A DNA stretch of 64,000 nucleotides, from NCBI RefSeq assembly GCF_001949145.1, contig NW_019091452.1:576788-640787 (forward strand), read 5' to 3'. This document shows positions 1-13,800 of the stretch, in pieces. This DNA is from Acanthaster planci (taxonomy: Eukaryota; Echinodermata; Asteroidea; Valvatida; Acanthasteridae). The notes beneath the pieces were generated by a model. It did no database searches. It was not told where the DNA came from and was given only the letters and a program-made list of their open reading frames with translations. The position numbers and the translations under genes are program-made. Positions within the stretch are counted from its first letter, which is position 1, and each line of letters starts with the position of its first letter.

Positions 1-3000
1 GAGGAAAGAAAATCCAATCCACATTGAAGTCCTAAAGACAAGAACTTTTTATTTATGGGCATGTCGAGCCCCTGGGTCTTTGTAGCTCTGTCTCTTATCT
101 CTTTTCGGTCATGGGAAACCCGTAAATCCTCCGTGATTCAAGCCTCTAGGCGATGAACTGATCGCATTACATAGTTGCACAAGGTGTGAATTTAGAATAA
201 CGTAAGAAACGTCCCGTGGCGAAAGGCCGCTGTCGGCACTGCAGGCTTCGTGGGGTGGGTGGAAAGAGCGCTTGTCCTGGGAAATAATTGAAACATATAA
301 AAGAATTACATCCGGAAGAAACGAAAAGAAGAGGAGATTTTGGAAAATCCCTCAAATTGCTTGAGATTCTTCAGAATTAATCCCTGTTCAGCGTTAACGG
401 TTCTTCAATTTGCTTCAGATTTGTTTTACCCCCCTCAAAAAAAAAGAAAAAAAAGAGAGAGACTAGTAACGCCCAAGGTTGGTACTCCAAGACGCTGACT
501 AACCTGCACTTCCAGCGGCATTGACACTGTAATAATAGGGCTTGGAAGTAAAAGGTCACGCAGCAAGCTTCTGAAACCCTTGTGCGATTCGCCTAATAGC
601 ATGAGAATTTTACATATGGCCGTCGTATCACGTTCGATAATTTGGGAAGTATGATTTCTAAATAAGACTAACCTGAGAAAGTCTCATATTGGAATGTTTC
701 ACCTTTGTCCCCCTCATATAAAAATTCGGAAACGTCATCTGGAGACTGGTAAAAAAAAATATTCCATTAAAGACCTTTCACTTCTGGCAATATTGTTCCC
801 AGGACTTCCTGTTCGTGCACATTCGTTTTCATCCCTCGAGCTTACGTGAAAACGAGATTTTACAACGTTGCTAAGATTTACCTTCCCACAGTGGATGGGT
901 TCTAAATTCGGTCGAGTCGACCGGACACAGCTCTTGTCACCAAAGGTTAGCTTAAACATTAAAATCTTTCGTACAAGAAGAATATTCTTTTAGGTTTATT
1001 TCCTTATAAACTACAGATTCCTAAAATATTTTTGTCTCTTTTTATTATGGCTATATTACCAAAAGACCATCATTAAGTATAATTCTGCAACTGTTCATTT
1101 GTGTACGAGACCACTGCCCTTTTACAAGTTGAGATTTTAAGAAGGAATTGAACGAAAAGTTATTACTAATTCTAAAATTTTTACACGTTTTTCCTATCCA
1201 TCAGGCGCCAACTTTCCGGCTCTATTAACAAGGTACTGCTGGCGCAACCTGACAAAATAAAAGAAAAAAATGTAAAGCTGTCCGTTTTTACTCATATCAT
1301 TCTTTTAATGATTAGTATTGAAGGAGAAAAGATTGATAAAAGCAGTATTTTGTGTAACAAAATGACATGTTGAACGCAGATTGAATTCAGTGGTGTAAAC
1401 TTTTCAGTGTGATTTCTTTGTTTTAAGTGAACTTTCATTTCCATAATTTTAAGTAAAACAAAATAAATAAATAAATAAACCATCTCCATCCCCCATTGGA
1501 TTACGTGACACGACATGATACAAATGGACCCCGCAGAGCCATCACCTAGATCGTGCCGTACACAAAAAGCTAACTTTAAAGAAGTAATGTCATGGCCGTT
1601 TGCTCAGCACGTACCTAACCTGTAGGCGGTAAATTCGTGCTAGGATTTTGTATCTCACAAGGTTGCGAGACAAAATTTAAAATCTGGATGAGGAGTTTTT
1701 TGCCCACTTAAACCTTGGACCGAGCCCCCTATTAACAAGCCAATGAAAGCACATCAAATCAAACATGTGGTACCAGCGACGTTGGTCACTATGTTTTACA
1801 GGAAATGCCGGCTAATTTTGCGCCGGGTCATTCTTGTTTCATCTTCGCCTCACACCTGCATTTAGTTTATTGCAAAAGAAAAACGGTACACGAACGACAG
1901 TAGCCAATGGTATCGTTCCTAGTTCCTTGTTCGTGCACGTTTGTTTTCGTTCCCCGTGCTTACGTGGAAACGAGATTGTACAACGTTGCTAAGATTTACG
2001 TACCGGCTGTCGATGGGTTCCAGATTCCGTTGAGTTGACGTGACACAGTTCTTCTCAGCAAAGGTTAGCTTATACATCAGAATCTTTCGTAAAAGCATGT
2101 TATTGATTTAAGTTTATTTCCTCATAAATTTAAAAATCCTTACGATATTTTTTCTATGTTTTTGTTGTTGCTTTTACCGAAAGACTACCATAAAGCCTAA
2201 TTCCGTAATTGTTCATCTGCGTACAACACCACCGAATTGCTCTGTTCTTCATGTATTTTGGATTTTAGGAAGAGATAGGTCACTTTTTTGCCGGATATTA
2301 CTCTTTCAGGTCAGGTTATTCTGAAGTTTCCAATATTGATATGCTAGCAAATATTTTACAATAGGCCTTTTTACCAGTAGAGATTTAAATGCAGCGTATA
2401 AAATCTGCAGGTATTGCAAATTGTCAAAATTTGCCAATTTTGTGGTTTGTGATTTAGTTTCTGTATCACTTCAAGGACCCGCGTCACTTTAAGAGTTCAC
2501 TGCTCTGAGAAAAATTGAGAAAAACGCTGTTCGTTTATAACACTCGAAGCCCAGGTCGTATAATTTGTCTCGCAAAACTCCATGGGCCATAGGACGTTCC
2601 TGAGTATCACGATAGAGCACAGAAGAAATTGATATGGAGACCAATTGCAGACCCCAAAATGTATTTTTTCCATCGCATTGAGTGGTGATAGTGGTTTACA
2701 AATTTACCTTCAAGTTTGTGTTTCCTCTTCGGCAACGCTGAAAGTTTTGGCGCATAAACTCCATGTCATCGTACGGGGAGTTGACTGCAGTCACCGCAGT
2801 CACTGCACGACCAAAGGGTTTATTCTACCAAATCTTTGTGTTCCTGCGCGCAAATGCATTAATATTTTGTGATCCCACGGTTTTTTTTTTACAAGACAGG
2901 CCATAATCCTAGAAATATTTCTATAAATCCCGAAGTTGGGACTGATAGTCTCCAGTTCGGGGTATTTCTTTCACAAAAGCCCCATTGCGGGCCTGTTTTG

Positions 3001-4868
3001 GATAGAGGCGGGCAGCTACATTCAGAAATGAGCGCTTAGTTTTACTGCTATTTTTAAGATCGTCCGGAGGGATGTTCTTTGGAAAAAAAATGAAATTTCT
3101 CTTTTTTCGAAACTGACAGCATTCCTGGCGGTACGATTTCACACATTGTCTGAAAATATTATATACTTTACACGGACAAATTTTTAGATAATTCGACAGT
3201 CCCGCTTTTTAGATCTTGCAAATCCTATAAACAGCAACTGAACAGAAAAATATTAATATTCTAAAATTTCTGCACTTAATTTTTCATATCCAAGGGTTCC
3301 GGAAGCGCGCCATCAGGGGTCAACTTTCAGGCTCTATTAGAAAAGAACTATCTGCTTCTCAAAACGACTCACAAAAGTACCAGACTGATCTGACGAGTAC
3401 CACTGCCTAAAAACAAAATTTTAGAATTGTATAATTCAATTTTGCTGGAGAAGAGAAAAAAGTGATTTTCGTCCCCACCTTGTGAACTACTCCATATGGT
3501 GACTTGTGCTTATTTTGTTACGGGTCATGGCGATGTTTGCCCTATAGGTCCATCAGTGAATACATCCAGCGCTGTCGAAAACTGTTTTATCTAACTAATC
3601 TGCTTCTACCTGAGTTACATAAACGTGTGCGTTTGTGTAGCGTGGGCCTCATCGTGTTAGCGTCGTTTTTTTCCCCTGACGTTCACCTTTTTGTCAGATA
3701 ATGTTTTTATTGAACTTTATATGAACTTTCGCTCGAGATGAATGGGACAAAAAGTAAACATTGGAGCAGTCTTTGTTTATAGAATAGGGGAAAATTACCT
3801 CGGTCCACAGGATTTGTAAACGGGCTAACAGATTTCAACCGTTTTTTTTTTAATTGAGCAAGCATTTTAATGACATGCATTTGTAAGGGTGTATCAGAGA
3901 AACTGATCAATATATGAGGTTTTGCAGAATGAAGATTGATAAAGAGGGATTTTAGGAATTGACACTATTGATACTGATGTGTTCAATGGAAAGAATATTT
4001 CACTTGGTGGTAGATGGAATCCACCCAGTAAAACATTTCATCCCTTACCAAGGGTATTTTTCTCATACTTCAAATATATATATATAATATTATTTAATAT
4101 TATATAATATTATATTATTTTTTTCATGCTTGTTAAAAAAAATCTTAGTTTGTTTCAGTTGCAGATTCAAATGTGTGCTGCCTTTTAAGAAGGTAACAGC
4201 CGATTCGCCAACACCAATGATAAAACCTAGACAACTGCCTAATAACCAGAAAATAAAATGGTCATGTCGATAGGCTACATTTTTAAGACGCGTTTTGTGC
4301 TCAACATAATACCCTTCTTTGATGTACAAAACCTGTTTGAAGTCCTTTTGGCGTTAGGTGTAACGAACAATCCACTTATAGTCGAAAATCATTGTCCCTG
4401 GCCTGCTTTCCAAGACAAAGGAGGGCGCAGTTGCACTGATTTCATCTAGGGTCAAAACAGTTTTGAAAGCAGATTACTTTTTGGCTTCTTTCTGGTCACT
4501 TACACATCAATGAATCATCGAAGAAAACCAAATTTACAAGATCAAAGTTTACAAAATTCCAGCAAGTCTGGTCGTGAAAAGACATTAGGGATAAATTTGC
4601 ATTTAATAGAAATTCGAATAAGAGTACAAACCCGAAAATCACCCAAATGCGTTTTTCACTATAGCAAGTAAAAAATGCAAAATAAATTCAATTGAAAAAG
4701 AAGGGTGCATTTTAGAGGATTTGGGTAGAAACAGGATGTGTGCCATTGATCCTTTAAATGAACGGTCTACACAGCGAGGCAATAAAGAAATGCGTTATCG
4801 GTAATAAATTAGTCCCAAAAGGAGTGTTTTTACCTTTTCTTTTTTTTTTCGCTTTACTTTTCACTCAG
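1..4868. other. Upstream region with diverged repeats and no recognised exon
   Basis: No coding exon was recognised on either strand. The receptor's signal-peptide exon should lie here or further upstream but I could not identify it. The region holds diverged direct repeats at 805-1150 and 1923-2276, and at 1147-1245 and 3236-3357. AT-rich simple sequence lies at about 4072-4125. Confidence 0.6.
805..2276 (+). repeat. Diverged direct repeat pair (805-1150 and 1923-2276)
   Basis: Two stretches of about 350 bases align along their length, sharing blocks such as TACAACGTTGCTAAGATTTA and CAAAGGTTAGCTTA, with scattered substitutions and small gaps. The sequence just after the first copy (1147-1245) is itself repeated at 3236-3357, around AACTTTC and GGCTCTATTA. 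This looks like an old segmental or mobile-element duplication. Confidence 0.7.
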
Positions 4869-7800
4869 GATTTCTAGACTGCTTCCATCCTGAAACCCTA
4901 GAGTACCATGGCACTCACTCCGAGGCTTGTCCCAGGATTGGAAGCTGTGGGACGTGCATACCCTGGGCTAATGTCACCGTGCCAGGCTTCGACCCAGCTT
5001 ACTACCCTCAGGCAGGTAGGGGCATGACTTTCTAGAAAAAAGGTTTAGAAATTTCTTTTAGATTTCATTTCCCAAGACATTTCAAACTACACAGCCTACA
5101 CGCGTGGTCTTGCATTCTCAACTCCGTTCAATATTGTAATTGTACAGGAATTATAAGGCGCATAGTATCTGATAATATTCTTAATTGGGAGGCTCTTAAT
5201 TCTAGACAAGAGTGAAATATGGCTCCGGAGGCCTGTCGCCTGTCGTAAAATACTGAATTTAGGACCACACTAATACATGACGTGACTGCGATTGCACAGA
5301 AAAGCTCTTAGGTCGGTCCTAAAAGGCGTACCTAACGACATGTCTAAGGATATGTACTAGTGTGTGACTGTATGGGAACAAACACTAGTCACATTTCACA
5401 GTCAGATAGAAACTGATACCCCAGCATGTTTACATTGTTTTGTTTGGGCTAATTACTGATTCTTTACAAATATATGTACTTCACCTCATTGTCATCATCA
5501 TGATCAACAAAGCTATTGTTACCAACATTCCTCAATTATTTATCCTCATGTTAATGCAGTGCAGCTCTGCCACAGGACTTTTGTCCTGCTTGAGTAAAGC
5601 CATGGTGGCGTCATGTTCTTTCTTGAACATTTCCAAATGTGGAGTTGCTTGATGCTGGACCGTTTGTCTTGCTGATGCGGAATATCGATGATGTGCTTTT
5701 CCTTAGATTTGTTTTGGTTTTTGTTTGGTTTGGCGGTAATGTGAAGTAGACACACCTTTCACATTAACGTACTGTTTCATATCAATTATGTGATGAACAT
5801 CTTGCAGCACCCCGTTGACAAGAAACTCTTCCCTAATTTTTGCAAAGCTGTTCATCAAGGACATAGGTCTCAACTTCTAAATAATTGCTGGATGCTGTTT
5901 AAGAATAGGTATAACAATTGCCTTTTTCCACTGGGTTGGTACTGCTCCCTCGAGATAAGAACTATTGAGAATATTGGTAAGCGGAATACTCAGTTCATAG
6001 GCACATTCTTTGAGAGGCCGAGGTGATATTCATCAAGGCCTGTACACTACTAAGGGTATAATCAAGGGTGAAGTATCGGTGAAGGTAAAAATCGCGCAAC
6101 TTTGAGATATCCAAAGGTGGTAGACATTGAACAAAAATGCATTGGCAATATCTTCATGTTTGCACATACACCTGGCACTACAATGCCGATCTCAGTTCAA
6201 TGGTTCCTAGTCATGACCATAATCTGACAATGCCATTTCTCAGGATCATGTTTTGGGAAACAAATGACTCTGTCTGCAAAATAATTAATTTTATTAACCT
6301 CTGTTACACACTGCACTCTGTTTTGCAATGCCTTCCATTATTAAAATTACCAGAAACGAATGCAGCCTGACGAACAGAAATCAGCTTTTTAATTTTGGGT
6401 GTCATCCATGGTTTATCTGAAGTACATAATTTGTTGGTTACTTAATCACAGTTCAAATCAACCGTAACGTTCAGTAAAAGACGTCAATGTTTCCGTAGAC
6501 ACCTATGGATTTGTACACAATACTCCAATCCTGCTGATGGATCCACGTGCCAAAACTTCTAACGCCACAATCTTTCAAGGGCCTGGGGTACGTAACCTGA
6601 TTTTGCTAGACAACCTTGTCAGTGGAATTAAGAACAATACAGTTATGGTCACGTTTTCTGATAGGTGGTAAACATATTTGATCAGCATAACATGTATTCA
6701 TGTTCGTGATAATCAAATCCAAAGAGGCTTGAGATCTAGTTTGACATTTTATGACCTGCTTGAAACCATTACCCTTTACTAGCATATCAATTTGAGTACT
6801 GTTAAAGTCACCTTCTTTAATAAATTGAGTATCCGTGTAAGATGTGCGCAACAGGTATATAGACTCATCTAATATTCGACTAACGATCTGGTAGTATGGA
6901 AATAACTAATATACCGTCAAGTCTCTTGGAAGCCAGTCAGGTGGAACCATTACCCACAGATACTCGAGCTAATGGCCATAGCAGTAACGCAGTCTCTGAT
7001 ATGATATGGCAATACCTCCTCCACATTGATGCTGACGGGACTTGAAAACACATTGTAGTCATTAATATTCATTGAATGCCCTGGCAGAGTGGAGCCATGG
7101 TTCTGGATGAAAACATTCAAACTTGAACATGGGTTTTACACCAAATGGTATAGACCAACAACGAAGTAAAGGAATGACCCTGACCCTCAGTTAAAGAATT
7201 GATACAGCTATTGATCCAACACCCTAACTCGACTCGACTTTTGGGTTCTTTCAGCTTGCTCATTGCTAGACTTTTATTTTTAGAGCAACAAGTGAGGCTA
7301 AATAAGTGAATCACAGTCCCCATAACAGTTTGTAGAATCGCTGTCTTGTTTGGTTTGCTTTCCCCTCAGCCACCTATTTTTCTGGTTCTTGACTTGCTAA
7401 TAGCGTTCAACAGAAATGTCTTGCTTTCGAGGCAAAAACATGACCAATGTTCCATATTCAATCTCAAATGTTCATTTTAAGATCAATAATGCTTCTTCAT
7501 CCGAAATCTCAGGAACAATTTGCAGGAATAGCATGATAAATCAGAATGGTTGAATTTTGTTTCGTATCTCCTGCGTACTTCTTGTCTACATTGGAAATTT
7601 TAAACAATAACATATTCATTGTAGCACATTGTAGTCCTGAAACAGTTGCCTTAATTCTTCAAGGAATGACCCTAAAAACTTTACTCAAAAGTGTGTGAAT
7701 TCTAGCAGAAAAATGTAAAATGCACAGGAATGTCTGACTAGCAAAACTAAAAAACAATGATACATGGGATTTTAGGTGATGAATTCTCCTCTTGGTGCCA

Positions 7801-10800
7801 AAAACAGCACTTTAATTCGCTTTACAGTATTTCGATAGTGGTCAGCTTTTCCTTAGAAAATAGTGTCATGTTAGTTCTAAGGAGAAAATGGGCAAAATGA
7901 GCCACACTATGCGAGGACAAGGGTGTACACCTGCCTACACCCACCCTGCCAACACTTTTCATGGGTGTTGAATTTTTGTGGTGTTATCTTAACACTGTTG
8001 GTGTTATTTTTAACACCTCCCAGTTCACACAAGTGTGTATTTGTAGGTGTATAAAAGTTACATCATTGATTTTAAATTAACAGATTTCGGTGTGATCATA
8101 TGATAACACCAATAAGTGTTTTAAACACCAAGAGTTTTTGCAGTGCCCTCAGGCAGTCTGAGGGGCAGTCGGCTAATTTGAATACGACACAATTCTCCCG
8201 TGTATCTGCATACAGCCTTTGCCTTAAGGCCTCTTTCTATTTATGCAATTAAAATGCAAAAGCATTAAGTCAAGTTTTGCTGCCTTTGTTTCCGTAGGCT
8301 GCAGAGTTTTCAGTGAAATTGTACATGAATGAAATGCCAAAAAAAGGAACGGAACGTACCTAGATGTTCATAGGGCTATGGACAAAATGCATCGTTTACA
8401 TCGATATAGAAGCTAACCTTAATTTCAATAAAGGTCAGTACGCAGAAATGCTGAAAAGCAGTCATGCATCTGGGTCTGAGTAACGTTTATGATTTTGTTA
8501 GCAAACACTTTCGAAAATACCATACACTCTACGTAGGCGTTATGATATCCATCTGCTTGGCACATAATGGCCTGCGACGAGTTGAATTGTCTTCTGCCGT
8601 TTTCAGCCTCCACCCACAGGCGAAATTGATGTCGGTCTGAGACGCCACCTCATTGCGTTTCTCGTAGCTCATTAAAACGCTAACCCGATACCACAAGGAC
8701 GCAGAGTGAAAGACACATCGTAATATTGGCCGTTTTGTCCACGCTTAGTTTCATCACACAGCTCAGATCGTCTTAAAGTCGAAAGAATTGTACGGGCTCC
8801 AGCGCGCCAGTTTGTCGCATTTAATCAGTGCCCCATGGGTACAAAATTCGGGTGTGATATTTCTTTAAGTGGATGGCGCGTGTAACAAGGTTATATAATC
8901 CGATGACTCTTTGATAAACCGTGGTGGATCCCAAGGTGACGTGTTTCGGAAAGGCACTTGCTTGTGTATTTCATCTCGTTTCCTTGCAATTACGCATAAA
9001 AACCTTCGAACTGTAGCCATGAAATAAACACGATGAATTCCACATTTTGTGACCCCTCAAACCTTTATGACTACTGCAACGTTGGTTCTAGACCAACCCT
9101 GTTGCTAGACATGCATGGTTCAAGCATAAGCGAAGGAGACAAACAGAGTAGCTTTTCTTGCCAAATGTGCTCAGCTTGTGTGATCATCTTTAACTCGGGA
9201 AAACCCTCCCTGCATATGGTCATATTTGTACCACGAAAGGCCATTTTTTCTTCATGTCCACAGCGTGAAGTCTGAGTCTGAACCATTCATTGGGAAACTC
9301 TAACCTGACAAGTTTAATCTTTTTCATCGACCCTATTCTGTAAATGGCCCACTTATATATTCCAACCTTCACAAGTGGATCGCTTTTAGCCTTGCAAAAA
9401 TCGCCTTATGTTCCCCTTCGGAATGGCCACGACCGGACTAATTAGGTTAAAACCTGCTAGTCACAAAAGAGATGAAATAAGGTTACGGTGTGCCAGCATG
9501 GAAAAATACATTTGAGAGAGGTTGTCCTTGAGTGCCTCCATTTTTAACGAATGCATTGGAACAAACTGTAGCATCACATTGCTAACACGCATTTACAGGA
9601 GCATGTGAAGCCGGCTAAAACATTAACATAAAAAAAGTGTGTGTCATGCAATTACCAATCGCAAAGAAGTTCTCGTTGCATCTGATTGGGGAAGCGCTCA
9701 CCATGGTAGTGTCTGCACAGAACGTTTTGCCCGCCTCTGGCAATTTTCAGGTGCAAAACATTGCAAATAAACCAATAAAACATAACCTTGTCAAAGCCTC
9801 TTTTGGATACTTGTTTTGTTTTGGTTTTTTTTTTTAAACTGCTCAGTAAACATATTTTGTACCTGTCTTTGAAATTGCTTTTTGAGCAGCGGGGAAAAAA
9901 GAGAAATAGTGCCACTGGGCACCAGCTCCCAAGAGTATATTGGGTTGCACTTTGCAATTTGTCGTGGCTGATGAGACATACGGCGTGGAATTGGCTTTCA
10001 TTTGACACTGAAAGCTAATGAGTTGATACTATACCCTGGAAAGAAAAAGATATTAGTCATTCACGGTGAAAAAAAGCTCAGATTCTGATCTAAAGGAACC
10101 CCAAATTAACTGGCAAATAAAAGCAATGGTTGCACGAAAATCAGAATCTTAATGAAGGTTTCTTGAGTACATGAATATTCAGGTAAACTGTTCCAGACCA
10201 AAACGTTAGTGTGACCATGAAGCAGTGTTTCACAAAAGATTTACACATCTGAGGCCAACGTCCACTCCAATTTGTTATAAACAGCTGCATGTGCAATACA
10301 TGTACTCAACAGAAATTCTAGACTTAGTCTAAATGTTTTTCAGTAATTTGCATGGATAGACTCGATATCGACATCTCCCATAATCATACTGTACAGATTC
10401 TGAAGAGCGCACAAAATGCAGACAGCAGGAGACCTTCGACACATGCTGAAGTTAATAGAAATCGTGGATCAATATAGGCAAGCGCATTCAAGCAGTGCTT
10501 AGTGAACGTTTTGGTACTAAACTGATAATGTTACGCCAGGCTGCAAAAAGCGTACGACGTCCACTGACGATGTACGCAATGGACATTTAGCCGTAATGGA
10601 TAGGTGTATATGCATGTATATCCCCACTTTATATAGTCAAACCTTTTGAGGTGGGGCTGGACTATTGGGCTATCCCCCACTTTTTGTGGGGAGCAAAATA
10701 TTAAAGCAGATTTTGAAGAATTTTTCAGACCTCCAAAGACTAAAACGCTTCCAATATCACTCAAAAAAGGGAAAACAATTTAAAAAGGTATAAATATGCC

Positions 10801-13800
10801 ACCCTGAATACATTCTCATGGATGCACATCAATGTCGGCCTTTATAGTCACTTAACGAAATCATCTTACTACACAAATGTTTTTTGTTGCACATACGGTA
10901 ATGCGATGCGGTCACACTCGAGCGGTTGCTTCATGGGCGCTGGACTCCATTAGGTAGCGTAGTCAGATGTATCCGGAATTTAATTTCCTTAATAGCTAGG
11001 CCTAATAGCTTTCAGAGGCTGATGATGGCTAATCAGTTCCACTTGGCGATCGTATGAAATAATTTTATACAAGATGAAAGTGCTCATCTGTAGCCGACTG
11101 CAGTTCATTGCTGTAAAACAGAATCATGACAGGAGCAGAATGATCCAGAATTGTTTTGCTTGAGGTGGATGGGTCAGTTTTACTGGGGGGTGTCGCTGTT
11201 GTGTTTTGCCCAACGGATAAAAGGACAATTCCATACCTTAAAATGACTATTTCCCCGACAGAAGTACATCGCTGGAGGTACATGGTTTATGCTTTTTATG
11301 CGGTCTTCCTACCAAATGGGGGAGGGGAGTTGCCCCCTCTCCCAGGCTTGATACGCCACATGGACGCATGTAGTTACCACCTTTAAGTCCACCTGCTCTT
11401 AGATTATAACGGTACCTGCAAAAAAGATAGGTCTTTCTTCTACCCGGGAAAATAATTTTGTAACTGGCCTTTGATAATTAGTGGCAGTAGATAGCCTTTT
11501 AATTTTGAGAAAGAGAGGCAACAAGTTGCCAAAAGGTCGCCCAAGACAGTCATCAGCTTCCTCAAAATATAGCAAAGTTCCACAAGTGGACCATGTCCAT
11601 GTTGGGTGGCACAGAAATTTGTTACAAAATAGAGTCACGCATGCAAGGAAGTATGTAAGCTAAACTATCGTCCCGCCCCACTCCCTTCTCCTGCATCTCC
11701 GTTCTTTCATTTTCAGAATGGAGGTTCGATTTACAACCTTAATGGACAATTTCATTTGTTTCAAACTATTAACATATTGATCCATAAATGAGAATTTAAA
11801 ACTTGTAAGATATGGTAGAGCTTCCTACAGGAAGAAGTCGCACAAACGTGTCTTAGCACACATTATGATTCTCTTTTCTTGATCCAGGAGCAGGAAATAG
11901 ATGTCAGTATCAAGTCGTCTCAAAGGTCTAATGGGAAGCAGGCAATAGGCAATAAATTAGCGTCACTTCCATGCATCAGGTGCAACTAAAGATACAACGG
12001 GCAAAATGTCCAGAGTGTTGCGCTGTACTTACAGCTTTCGTCAGCATTACTATGTAGCCGTCAACTCTTTTGCTGGTTTCAACCAATTGCGCATTTGTGG
12101 ATACACTCTGCCCTACGAAAAGTGCTCGTAGGATTTAATTTAGAAATCCCACAATAACCCACACGTGTTGCAATAACTCATCGAGCGTATATTGCATCAG
12201 AGTCACATTATAAATTTTGTTCCCACAGCCATAACTTTGCCTAGCCGCTGTGAAATTAATCATAGGTGTGGCAAGAACACTTTTGTCCACAAAACAATGA
12301 GGTCACTCATTAAAGATGTGTAGGGGTATGTGGAATTTTCCCTTTAATTTATATAATTCACCAACGTAACTGTAAAGAGTGCGGGTACCTTTGTAAGGTG
12401 TACTATTTACGACACATATTTCTCTCCCTCTCTAGCCTTCCTGCAGGCGATGCAACTACACGACGCGACGGCACGACAGCTCCCTTGCGTCGTGCCGTCG
12501 GGTCGTACCGTCGCCTTCCTGCCATTATGTTTGTACACACACGACGTGTCGCGTCGTGCCGTCACCCGTCGCGTCATGCTGTCTCAGGTATTTCCCATGT
12601 TGCTTATTTTGCCGACTAAACGTCGCCCCTTCCGTTGCCCGTCGCATCGCAAAGTACATGCTATTTACTCCTTGATGTTGATTTGTTCTTGTTTTTATCT
12701 CATCCATTCCTCGTTTAGGATCAATTCTGTCATATTTTATTAAGGAAAAAGAAAAAAAAAAGAGCAAAAGGAAAACCGGCATATCTAGGAACTGCTCTCT
12801 CATAATAAGTGGCAGCCCAGAATTCGTCACTCTTTAAACCCAGCCAATGATTTCTTTTTAATACCGTCGATGCAGTTCCCATTTGTGGTAGATTTGTAAT
12901 CTTATAGGTACCAGTATTTCTCCGTGGTCCATCCCGGTAATTTCTAAGTAGTACTCCCAATACCCCAGACAATTTGTCTACGCAAGTTTGACCATGGGTT
13001 TAGGAAGTTACCACCGAGCCTACTCTATAATTTTTTCAGAATATTCCGTCGTAGTCTTCCTTCAGGCCAGTCGTCCTCGTTACCTTCATCAGCACCGCAC
13101 TTTCAATGATATTAGTCCATGTTTCTGAATAAAACATTATACAGACGCTATTATCATTGTGGCCGTGTCTTTTTTCAACTCTGTTCGGCCACACACATGC
13201 ATAATTTCTCCTCTGATCCGCATCTTACATTAGCAAGCACGTTATAATGATTGATGTATTGTATCTTAGAATAGATTTAGAAATTTTGTAGCGGACATAA
13301 TATGAGAATCATGACACCTGCTTACATTATTTCTTTGTTCACTAGTTTACGCCTTTTATTATCAGCTAACCAGTGAGAATTAATTCGTTTCCGGCTAATA
13401 TAGTAAAAGGTTTTCGCACGGTTTACGAAAATACCAATACCCTCACGTTAGAGAAAGCATCTTTTTTAATAATGAGAAAAAACAGGGATTCTATGTAACA
13501 GAAAACATTATGAATTAGCAATGAAAAGAAATAAAGGGCCTAGCTTGAAGACGATCTATTGCTGAAGTTGGGGACGACTTGGTTTGCCTTGACCTGGCAA
13601 GTAGCTGTAGAGTTTGCAATAGAAAGGCTTGCAGCAAAAAGAAATTGAATGGATGGCGAAGATGTGTTGGGCTATATGATGTTTAGGGTTCAAGTGCACA
13701 GTCTTTCCTTCCCCTCGACTAAATCAGGTTTCAGAACGTAATTCATGTGGCTCTGGTCAAGGCCAACGCCTGTCCAGCAACGTATGCATCTGTGGTTCAA

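Noticed and set aside
4258-4449. Possible first exon with start codon before kringle 1
   Set aside because: The N-terminus lacks a convincing signal peptide, and the donor-like GTGTAACG is weak.
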